Below, in pieces: positions 1 to 6,501 of a stretch of DNA of 6,501 bases. The DNA is taken from NCBI GenBank assembly GCA_001724315.1, contig MEEC01000153.1, positions 1-6,501 on the forward strand. The letters run 5' to 3'. The notes under the pieces were generated by a model. It ran no database searches, was not told the origin of the DNA, and worked only from the letters and a program-made list of their open reading frames with translations. This DNA comes from Lautropia sp. SCN 70-15 (GTDB lineage: Bacteria; Pseudomonadota; Gammaproteobacteria; Burkholderiales; Burkholderiaceae_E). The position numbers and the translations under genes are program-made. Each line of letters starts with the position of its first letter. Positions within the stretch are counted from its first letter, which is position 1.

Positions 1-308
1 AGGTCTACTCCCGTTGCGTCGCCTGTCACGCCATCGAGGCCAATCGCACCGGGCCCCAGCACTGCGGCCTGTTCGGCCGCCAGGCTGGAACCGCCCCCGG
101 CTACGACGCTTACTCGCCCGCGATGCGTCATGCGAAGATCGTCTGGAACGATCGCAGTCTGGACGGATTCCTGCGGGCGCCGACCGAGTTCCTGCCGGGC
201 ACTGCCATGGGCTACGCCGGCGTGAAGGATGCGCGCGAGCGCGCCGACCTGATCGCCTGGCTGCGTGTCGCCACTCGGGCCGGGGAGGCCTGCGCGGTGG
301 TACGCTGA
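1..308 (+). CDS. Class I c-type cytochrome, 3' part only
   Basis: This is the C-terminal about 101 residues of a small monohaem cytochrome c, an electron carrier of the periplasm or outer membrane-facing side. The frame is open from base 3 and ends with TGA at 306-308; the start and any signal peptide lie left of the window. The haem motif CVACH is encoded at 15-29, followed by the class I signature TGP..CGLFGRQAG and YSPAM. The distal Met is in PGTAMGY (Met codon 207-209), and the domain closes with the usual C-terminal helix DLIAWL. Two further cysteines (codons 63-65 and 291-293) lie outside the haem motif and could pair. It converges on the histidine kinase gene, with 12 bases between the stops. 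By inference it could donate electrons to the oxidase encoded opposite, but class I cytochromes serve many pathways. An internal ATG at 123 is not the start, because it would remove the haem site. Confidence 0.9.
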   Translation, partial: VYSRCVACHAIEANRTGPQHCGLFGRQAGTAPGYDAYSPAMRHAKIVWNDRSLDGFLRAPTEFLPGTAMGYAGVKDARERADLIAWLRVATRAGEACAVVR

Positions 309-320
309 TTGCCGGGCCGT

Positions 321-332
<12 letters not shown>
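308..332. terminator. Possible bidirectional terminator hairpin between convergent genes
   Basis: An inverted repeat pairs CCGGGC (312-317) with GCCCGG (324-329) around a 6-base loop. The stem can be extended by ATT (308-310) with AAT (330-332) if G311 is bulged out. It spans the ends of the plus-strand cytochrome and minus-strand kinase genes, where a shared terminator is expected. No clear T-run follows on either strand, so it is at best an imperfect intrinsic terminator; chance pairing in GC-rich DNA is possible. Confidence 0.35.
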
Positions 333-1973
<1,641 letters not shown>

Positions 1974-1992
1974 CCGTCCGGCGCGTGGCGGT

Positions 1993-2586
1993 CTATGGCG
2001 AAGGGGGCGGCCGCATCGCCTCGCGGAGCCCGAGCGCGCCCAGCAACGCGGCGAGCGCGATCAGCGCGATCCCGGTGTGCCGCTGGTCGTCCTGCAGGTA
2101 GTTCACGCACAAGCGCTGCGGCGCATCGAGGTAGAGCAGGCCCGCGGTGCCCGTCATCCAGGCCAGGTTGCCCAGCACCCAGAGACGCAGCTCGGGGTCG
2201 AGGCGGCCCCAGCCGTCGGCGATCGTCCAGCCCGCCAGCCACCAGGCGCAGTACTTGGCTGCCGCGACCGCCGGCGTCAGCAGGGCCAGGTCCAGCAGCG
2301 TGGGAATCATCCAGACGGCGGTCACCGCGCTGAGCAGCGTCGCCCCGGTCCAGCCGCGCCAGTCGAGGTGCCGGCATGCCAGCGACAAGGCCCGCATCGG
2401 CCCGCTGCCCGGGCACATGCGCCGGGCAGCCCAGCCCGCGGCCAGCAGCGCGGGGAACTCGACCAGCATGTGCAGGAGCATCCGGCTCTCGATGACGTGG
2501 CGCAGGGCCGGCCAGAGCAGGAGCAGCGGGAGAAAGGCGATTCCGGCGATCCCGTCGCGGCTGGCCGGCAGTGTCGGTCTGTTCAT
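1993..2586 (-). CDS. Six-helix membrane protein, possibly a CtaG-like copper/oxidase assembly factor
   Basis: This is a 197-residue, very hydrophobic protein with about six predicted membrane helices (roughly 12-31, 37-53, 80-103, 106-123, 134-153, 168-187). I do not recognise it with certainty. Two features recall the Caa3_CtaG family of oxidase assembly factors: a His/Met-bearing second helix (SRMLLHMLVEFP, His39-Met40) and a late loop entering the last helix (LQDDQRHTG, 164-172), resembling the family's DQQ..G segment. It is shorter than typical CtaG. The ATG overlaps the stop of the SCO gene in an ATGA (2583-2586), and AGGA at 2593-2596 lies 6 bases upstream, which supports the start. Being translationally coupled to an SCO copper protein in an oxidase operon supports a role in CuB insertion or oxidase assembly, by context only. 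It ends in a Pro-rich tail at TAG (1993-1995). Confidence 0.8.
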   Translation of the reverse strand: MNRPTLPASRDGIAGIAFLPLLLLWPALRHVIESRMLLHMLVEFPALLAAGWAARRMCPGSGPMRALSLACRHLDWRGWTGATLLSAVTAVWMIPTLLDLALLTPAVAAAKYCAWWLAGWTIADGWGRLDPELRLWVLGNLAWMTGTAGLLYLDAPQRLCVNYLQDDQRHTGIALIALAALLGALGLREAMRPPPSP

Positions 2587-3269
2587 GGCCGATCCTGCCG
2601 AGCGACGTTCGTGGCCGGGCGCGGCACGGTGAGTTGGCGAGCGGCCTCGAGCGCCTCCGGCCAGCGGTCGAAGGCGAAGACGGCCCGCAATCGCCCCTGG
2701 GCGTCGAGCAGGTGGATGTCGCCGTTGTGCACGAAGCCGCCGATCCCGTCGGGTATCGCGATCACGCCCAGGCCGCCGAGCAGCGCCTCGGCGTCGCGCG
2801 CGGTGGCGGGCACGGCGAACGACCATCGTTGGGGATCGGCGCGCAGGAGCGTGGCCTGCGCGGCGAGGCGAGAAGGGTCGTCGTACCCGACGTCGAAGGA
2901 GATCGACACGAGGCGGATGTCGCCCTCGGGCGGGTCCGAGGCAAGTGCCCGCTGCATCTGCTGGTACTCGTTGCCCAGCGCGCGGCACACGCCGGGGCAG
3001 CGTGTGTAGACGAAGTCCACCAGGTAGGCCACCCGGTTCGGGGAGGCGCCGTGCCGGCCTGGCGAGTCGTCGCGCCAGAGCGGGTGGGCCGATTCCCGGG
3101 CGAATCGAAGCGGGACCTGCGGTGCGCGCAAGCTGCCGGTGGCGATCAGTCGCTGCCGTCGGCCTTCGAAGGTCCAGACTTCGAAACCGAAGCTGAGCTC
3201 GTGGACGATCCAGGTCGCGCCGAGCAGGATCGCCAGGCACAGCACGGCGCTCAGGCGGCGCCCGTTCAC
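2583..3269 (-). CDS. SCO1/SenC/PrrC family copper-binding thioredoxin-fold protein
   Basis: The product is a 228-residue membrane-anchored protein facing the periplasm. In this family a CxxxC pair and one His bind copper and pass it to the oxidase, or act as a thiol reductase. An N-terminal hydrophobic anchor lies at residues 6-23. The core begins around RVAYLVDFVYTRCPGVC, giving Cys91 and Cys95 in CxxxC. His181 in GGFVHNGDIHLLD sits eight residues before Asp189, matching the spacing of the conserved copper His. All three copper ligands are therefore present. No ATG is available; the start is GTG (3267-3269), which overlaps the TGA of the upstream cytochrome as GTGA (3266-3269), with little Shine-Dalgarno sequence. 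This suggests translation by reinitiation. The 3' end overlaps the next gene by ATGA. In a cbb3-type oxidase operon, delivery of copper to CuB is the obvious role, since these oxidases have no CuA. Confidence 0.93.
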   Translation of the reverse strand: MNGRRLSAVLCLAILLGATWIVHELSFGFEVWTFEGRRQRLIATGSLRAPQVPLRFARESAHPLWRDDSPGRHGASPNRVAYLVDFVYTRCPGVCRALGNEYQQMQRALASDPPEGDIRLVSISFDVGYDDPSRLAAQATLLRADPQRWSFAVPATARDAEALLGGLGVIAIPDGIGGFVHNGDIHLLDAQGRLRAVFAFDRWPEALEAARQLTVPRPATNVARQDRP

Positions 3270-3862
3270 TCCGGGGCGGCGAGCTCGGCGTCGCCCTTGA
3301 ACGGCTCGGTCCGGCCGGCCGTGTCCTTGCGGACCGCGGCCACGGTCGGCGTGTCGATCGGGGTGGCCTGGTTCCCCCACTGGCCACGGATGTGGGTCAG
3401 CACGGCGGCGATCTCGGCGTCCTGCAACTGGACCCCGAAGGCCGGCATCGCGCCGTCGTAGGTCGTCCCCTTGACGGTGAGCGGGCCGGCGATCCCGTGG
3501 ATCACGATCGACACGAGCGTTTCGGCCTTGCCGGTGACCCACTCGGCGCCGGCCAGCGGAGGGAAGGCGCCGGGCAGGCCGGTGCCGCCGGCCTGGTGGC
3601 AGGCGGCGCAGCGTGCCGCGTAGACCGCGGCGCCGTCGATCCTCGCGCCCGCGGGCGCCGCGGCAGGGCCGCGCAGTTCGGCGAGCGTGCGGCCGTCGCC
3701 GAGTTCGGGCGCCTCGTCGAGCGAGGCCCGGGAGATGTACGCGATGCCGAATCCCAGCAAGGCCGCGGTGAGCAGCAGCACGAACCAGGGCATCGGGTTG
3801 GGCGCCTCGCTCGGCTCGGGATTCTCGCGCGCCTGCTGCGGGCGAACGTCGGACTGCGTCAT
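3266..3862 (-). CDS. Membrane-anchored monohaem cytochrome c, probable oxidase subunit in the CcoP position
   Basis: This 198-residue protein has a short hydrophilic N-terminus, one membrane helix (about 26-44), a linker and a single periplasmic class I cytochrome c domain. The haem motif is CAACH (Cys85, Cys88, His89), with PLAGAEWV after it and the distal Met139 in GAMPAFG. A tail from about residue 160 (WGN...TPTVAAVR...PFKGDAEL) resembles the end of other oxidase- or dehydrogenase-linked cytochrome domains. The gene begins within the ATGA at 3859-3862 at the end of the CcoO-type gene and ends in a GTGA overlap with the SCO gene, so it is tightly coupled to both. It stands where ccoP normally lies but has one CxxCH rather than the two of dihaem CcoP. 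By inference it is the third oxidase subunit or an anchored electron donor to it. Confidence 0.92.
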   Translation of the reverse strand: MTQSDVRPQQARENPEPSEAPNPMPWFVLLLTAALLGFGIAYISRASLDEAPELGDGRTLAELRGPAAAPAGARIDGAAVYAARCAACHQAGGTGLPGAFPPLAGAEWVTGKAETLVSIVIHGIAGPLTVKGTTYDGAMPAFGVQLQDAEIAAVLTHIRGQWGNQATPIDTPTVAAVRKDTAGRTEPFKGDAELAAPE

Positions 3863-4440
3863 TGCGCTGCAACCCCCGGATAGCTGCGGTCCAGCGACTG
3901 CAGGTACCGGACCAGGTCCACGGCTTCCGGGCGCGCCACGACCACGCTTCCTGCCGGGGCCAGGCCCGCCGGCAGGCTCACCACCACGTCGTCCCTGTCG
4001 GCGCGGGCCTTGATCTCGAACAGGAAGGGGTAGCTCGGCATGATGCTGTCCGGCACGTAGGCGCGCGGCTGGAACAGGTGGCCGAGATGCCAGGCCTCGC
4101 TGGGCTGGCGCACGCCGATGTTCATCAGGTCGGGTCCGGTGCGCATCGTTCCCAGCAGATGCGGCTGGTCGTAGGCGTAGTCGCCGGCCACCGTGGCCCG
4201 CCCCCAGCCGCGCGCGTGGTCGGGCGCGAAGTTTCTTGCGCGCGGCTGCTGCGAATGGCAGTAGACGCAGCCATTGGCAATGTAGACCTCGCGCCCGCGC
4301 AACTCGGCGCTGCTGTAGGGCTTCAGGCCGGGGAGCGGCGGGGTGTCGCGGACCTGGAGGTAGGGGAGCACGACCAGCGCGCTGGTCGCCAGCGCCAGCA
4401 TCACCATCGCTCCGGAGACGAGCTTGATCTCGTTGTTCAT
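3859..4440 (-). CDS. ccoO: cbb3-type cytochrome c oxidase monohaem subunit II (CcoO/FixO)
   Basis: This is a 193-residue monohaem cytochrome c subunit that passes electrons to the low-spin haem b of subunit I. It has an N-terminal membrane anchor (about 6-28) and a periplasmic domain. The CcoO signature is clear: GCVYCHSQQ (Cys58, Cys61, His62), then GDYAYDQPHLLGTMRTGPDL, EAWHLGHL and the distal Met134 in SIMPSYPFLF. This order matches CcoO/FixO rather than a generic cytochrome c. It is about the usual length of CcoO or slightly shorter. The ATG at 4438-4440 overlaps the ccoN stop as ATGA, with GAGG at 4448-4451 seven bases upstream. Its own stop overlaps the next cytochrome gene by ATGA. Assignment is firm. 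Confidence 0.95.
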   Translation of the reverse strand: MNNEIKLVSGAMVMLALATSALVVLPYLQVRDTPPLPGLKPYSSAELRGREVYIANGCVYCHSQQPRARNFAPDHARGWGRATVAGDYAYDQPHLLGTMRTGPDLMNIGVRQPSEAWHLGHLFQPRAYVPDSIMPSYPFLFEIKARADRDDVVVSLPAGLAPAGSVVVARPEAVDLVRYLQSLDRSYPGVAAQ

Positions 4441-6095
4441 CCCGCGGCCTCGTTCTCGACGACCTGCCCGAAAGGCCGGCGGAAGAGGGCCGGCTTCTCG
4501 CGTTGCGGCCCCGCGTTCAGCACCAGCAGCACGAAATGGGCCGCGAAGGCCAGGTGTCCGCCCACCATCAGCGCGCCGCCGACGCTGCGGCCCTCGAGCC
4601 AGGGCAGGGTCACCGTGACCGATTCCATGAACGGCCGGGCGGCGTCGAGCATTGCCTGCCCCTGCAGCCAGCCGGCAGTCGTCAGGCTCACGAAGTAGAC
4701 GGCGAAGCCGATGGCGACGAGCCAGAAGTGCGCGGTGATCAGCCAGGGAAAGGGCCACTCGCGCGCGGTGATCCGCGGCATCGTGAAGTAGATCGCGCCG
4801 AAGAACACGAAGCTCACGAAGCCGTACAGCCCCAGGTGGGCATGCGCGACCGTGTAGTGGGTGAAGTGCGTGACCGCGTTGACGCTGCGCAGCGCCTCGA
4901 ACGAGCCCTGCACCGAGCTCGCGGTGTACATCAGGCCGCCGACCCCGATGAAGCGAAGCGTCGGCGAGAAGCGCAGCGCCGACAGCCGCCCCTGCAGCGT
5001 CTGGTACTGGTTCACCGTGAAGGCGGCCACCGGGATGATCATCATCATGCTCTGCACGATGGACAGCGTGATCATCCACTCGGGCACCGGCCCGCCGATC
5101 AGGTGGTGCCCGCCGACCTGCCCGTAGAAGAAGGCGAGCCCCCAGAAGCCGAGCAGCGACAGGTTGTACGACTGGATGGGCCGCCCGATCACCTTGGGCA
5201 GGAAGTAGTAGACCGAGGCGAGGGCCAGCGGCGTGTAGAAGAGGCCCAGCACGTTGTGGCCGAACCACCAGTTCATCGCCGCCTGCTGAACCCCGTGGTG
5301 CAGGCCCGGGGTCTTGGCCACGACGAAGAGCACCGGCAGCCAGAAGAGCGCGCAGGCCATGTACCAGACCGACACGTACAGGTGGTCGACCTTGCGGTTG
5401 ACCAGCGTGAATACCAGCGGCAGGCCGATCAGCGCGCCGCCCACCGCGAAGAGGGCGCCGATCTGCCAGGGGATCTCCAGCCACTCGAGGCCGTCGCTGA
5501 TGCCAGCGGCGATGCTGCCCAGTCCGGCAATCAGCGCGGCGTTCCACAGCACAGCGCCGGCGAAGGCGAAGCGCGAGCCGAGCAGCGGTGTCTTGAGCAG
5601 GCGCGGGATCACGAACATCGCGATGCCCAGCCCCGCCATCGGCGCCCAGCCGTAGGCGACCGCGTTCAGGTGGATCGTGCGGATCCGGCCGAAGGTGAGC
5701 CACGCCTGCCCGACCAGCCAGTCGGGCTCGTGCAGCTTGATCGAGGAGATCAGGCCTGCCGCCGAGGCCACGAGCAGCCAGACGACGGCGCAGCAGAAGA
5801 AGAAGAACACCAGCGGCCCGGTGGAGGCGTCGGCGCGCGCGCGATCGACGAGTTCGGCTGATTCGGCGTGGGTCGACGGCGCCCCGGTCGCGGCGTCGAT
5901 CGCCTGCTGCAGCGAGCCCTGCTCGGCCGCGGTGGCAGCCGGCTCCTCGATGCGGCCGATCTCCCGTGGCGCGAAGATCACCTCGGCGCCGCGGCTGCTG
6001 CGGTCGAACAGTCCGGTGCGCTGCGACCATACGAAGGCCAGCAGGGCGACGAAGGACAGCACGAAGGCCGAGAGCAGGATGGCGACCGTGTTCAT
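4437..6095 (-). CDS. ccoN: cbb3-type cytochrome c oxidase subunit I (CcoN) with fused CcoS-like N-terminus
   Basis: The product is a 552-residue catalytic subunit of a C-family haem-copper oxidase that reduces O2 at haem b3-CuB in the inner membrane. Residues 94-527 form twelve predicted helices. Expected ligands are present: His142 in FGRIRTIH and His420 for low-spin haem b; His418 for haem b3; His280 in WWFGH plus His330 and His331 in GGHHL for CuB. Tyr324, six residues before His330, is the position of the cross-linked active-site tyrosine of cbb3 oxidases, which argues against nitric oxide reductase. Residues 1-48 form an extra helix (4-24) followed by QRTGLFD....AEVIF, which resembles the free-standing maturation protein CcoS/FixS. 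An Ala/Glu-rich linker (about 50-93) joins the two. A Gln (396) appears where canonical CcoN has the Glu of FEGP. The start at 6093-6095 overlaps the ferredoxin stop (ATGA) and has GAGGAG five bases upstream. Confidence 0.95.
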   Translation of the reverse strand: MNTVAILLSAFVLSFVALLAFVWSQRTGLFDRSSRGAEVIFAPREIGRIEEPAATAAEQGSLQQAIDAATGAPSTHAESAELVDRARADASTGPLVFFFFCCAVVWLLVASAAGLISSIKLHEPDWLVGQAWLTFGRIRTIHLNAVAYGWAPMAGLGIAMFVIPRLLKTPLLGSRFAFAGAVLWNAALIAGLGSIAAGISDGLEWLEIPWQIGALFAVGGALIGLPLVFTLVNRKVDHLYVSVWYMACALFWLPVLFVVAKTPGLHHGVQQAAMNWWFGHNVLGLFYTPLALASVYYFLPKVIGRPIQSYNLSLLGFWGLAFFYGQVGGHHLIGGPVPEWMITLSIVQSMMMIIPVAAFTVNQYQTLQGRLSALRFSPTLRFIGVGGLMYTASSVQGSFEALRSVNAVTHFTHYTVAHAHLGLYGFVSFVFFGAIYFTMPRITAREWPFPWLITAHFWLVAIGFAVYFVSLTTAGWLQGQAMLDAARPFMESVTVTLPWLEGRSVGGALMVGGHLAFAAHFVLLVLNAGPQREKPALFRRPFGQVVENEAAG

Positions 6096-6481
6096 GCGGG
6101 CTCCTCGGCGGCGGGCGAGTCGGCCGAGGACTCCTCGGCCTTGCCGGACCCGGGAGCGTCGCGCAGCAATTCGGCGCGCTTGCCCGAGACCCCCGCCCAG
6201 GCTTCCGCGTCGGGCAGTGGCGTGCGGGTTCGGGTGATCGGCTTCCAGATTGCTGACAGTTCGGCGTTCAGGGGGATGAAGTCCTGCTGGTCTGCGGGCA
6301 CGTCTTCGTCGAGCAGGATCGCTTCGACCGGGCATTCCGGCACGCAGACCGCGCAGTCGATGCACAGATCGGGATCGATCACGAGGAAGTTGGGGCCCTC
6401 GCGGAAGGCGTCCACCGGGCACACGTCGACACAGTCGGTGTACTTGCAGCGGATGCAGGCCTCGGTGACGACGTGGGTCAT
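6092..6481 (-). CDS. fdxA: FdxA-type 7Fe ferredoxin ([3Fe-4S] + [4Fe-4S])
   Basis: This is a 129-residue cytoplasmic iron-sulfur electron carrier, closest in pattern to Azotobacter ferredoxin I. The first motif has Cys9, Cys12, Cys17 and Cys21-Pro; the second has Cys40, Cys43, Cys46 and Cys50-Pro. By analogy with that family, Cys9, Cys17 and Cys50 hold the 3Fe cluster and Cys21, Cys40, Cys43 and Cys46 the 4Fe cluster, leaving Cys12 free. The free cysteine found four residues after the CysPro in Azotobacter FdI is Ala25 here. After about residue 105 there is an acidic, Ala/Ser/Glu-rich tail that makes it longer than usual FdxA. The ATG (6479-6481) has GGAGG seven bases upstream. The stop overlaps the ccoN start (ATGA), so it is co-translated with the oxidase, although the oxidase itself takes electrons from cytochrome c on the other side of the membrane. 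Its role here is unclear. Confidence 0.94.
   Translation of the reverse strand: MTHVVTEACIRCKYTDCVDVCPVDAFREGPNFLVIDPDLCIDCAVCVPECPVEAILLDEDVPADQQDFIPLNAELSAIWKPITRTRTPLPDAEAWAGVSGKRAELLRDAPGSGKAEESSADSPAAEEPA
6101..6106 (-). promoter_or_regulatory. Ribosome-binding site of ccoN
   Basis: GAGGAG on the minus strand lies five bases before the ATG at 6095, inside the end of the ferredoxin gene. It fixes the ccoN start at the CcoS-like segment, so that segment is part of the CcoN protein and not a product of upstream read-through. Confidence 0.75.
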
Positions 6482-6488
6482 CGTCTTG

Positions 6489-6493
6489 CCTCC
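6489..6493 (-). promoter_or_regulatory. Ribosome-binding site of the ferredoxin gene
   Basis: GGAGG on the minus strand lies seven bases before the ATG at 6481. It is the strongest such site in the window and fits this being an independently initiated, possibly first, gene of the operon. The promoter itself would lie beyond the right edge. Confidence 0.8.
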
Positions 6494-6501
6494 GGCAGGG
6501 C

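Noticed and set aside
2583..3872. A longer SCO frame starting at 3872 and running through the upstream cytochrome gene.
   Set aside because: The added sequence is an out-of-frame shadow of the monohaem cytochrome. The GTG at 3269 gives a normal SCO length with a membrane anchor at the N-terminus.
4503..5861. A 452-codon open frame on the plus strand opposite ccoN.
   Set aside because: The translation is a highly charged Glu/Arg/His/Gln string with no recognisable fold, lying antisense to clearly functional oxidase sequence.
4437..6095. Identification of the subunit I gene as nitric oxide reductase NorB.
   Set aside because: The Tyr six residues before the His-His pair, the WWFGHN motif and the adjacent CcoO-type subunit fit cbb3 oxidase; the glutamate that follows the metal His in NorB helix 6 is absent.
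4437..6422. A longer ccoN reading frame beginning at 6422 inside the ferredoxin gene.
   Set aside because: The extension overlaps the ferredoxin motifs in another frame and reads as Arg/Pro-rich nonsense. The ATG at 6095 has a good ribosome-binding site and the ATGA junction.

Overview
The window is GC-rich bacterial DNA, densely coded and with almost no intergenic space. Gene content (7Fe ferredoxin, cbb3-family oxidase, SCO protein, class I cytochrome c) and base composition suggest a respiring proteobacterium, most likely beta- or gammaproteobacterial. That placement is inference; no rRNA or other taxonomic marker is present.

Minus strand, read from right to left (6481 to 321), seven genes form what looks like one operon: a FdxA-type ferredoxin, a CcoN-type oxidase subunit I with a CcoS/FixS-like N-terminal extension, a CcoO-type monoheme cytochrome c, a second membrane-anchored monoheme cytochrome c, an SCO/SenC-type copper protein, a six-helix membrane protein that may be a divergent CtaG-like assembly factor, and a membrane-bound sensor histidine kinase. 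The first six genes are joined by five consecutive 4-base stop/start overlaps (four ATGA, one GTGA). The kinase starts about 20 bases after the sixth gene if the longest reading frame is right. On the plus strand, positions 1-308 hold the 3' end of a separate class I cytochrome c gene converging on the kinase. The 12 bases between the two convergent genes carry part of a small inverted repeat.

The likely joint function is a terminal O2 reductase of the C (cbb3) family. Electrons would pass from soluble or anchored cytochromes c through the CcoO-type haem to haem b and the haem b3-CuB site in subunit I. The SCO protein, and possibly the CtaG-like protein, would help load CuB. The kinase may sense the state of the respiratory chain or membrane, but no response regulator is in the window.

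The main departures from a textbook ccoNOQP-GHIS locus are a CcoS-like segment fused to CcoN, absence of a dihaem CcoP (a monohaem cytochrome occupies its place), a coupled ferredoxin at the front, and a copper-chaperone/histidine-kinase pair at the end. The last point recalls, without sequence identity in the H-box, the RegB-SenC and PrrB-PrrC arrangement. The operon promoter is not visible because only 20 bases lie upstream of the ferredoxin gene.
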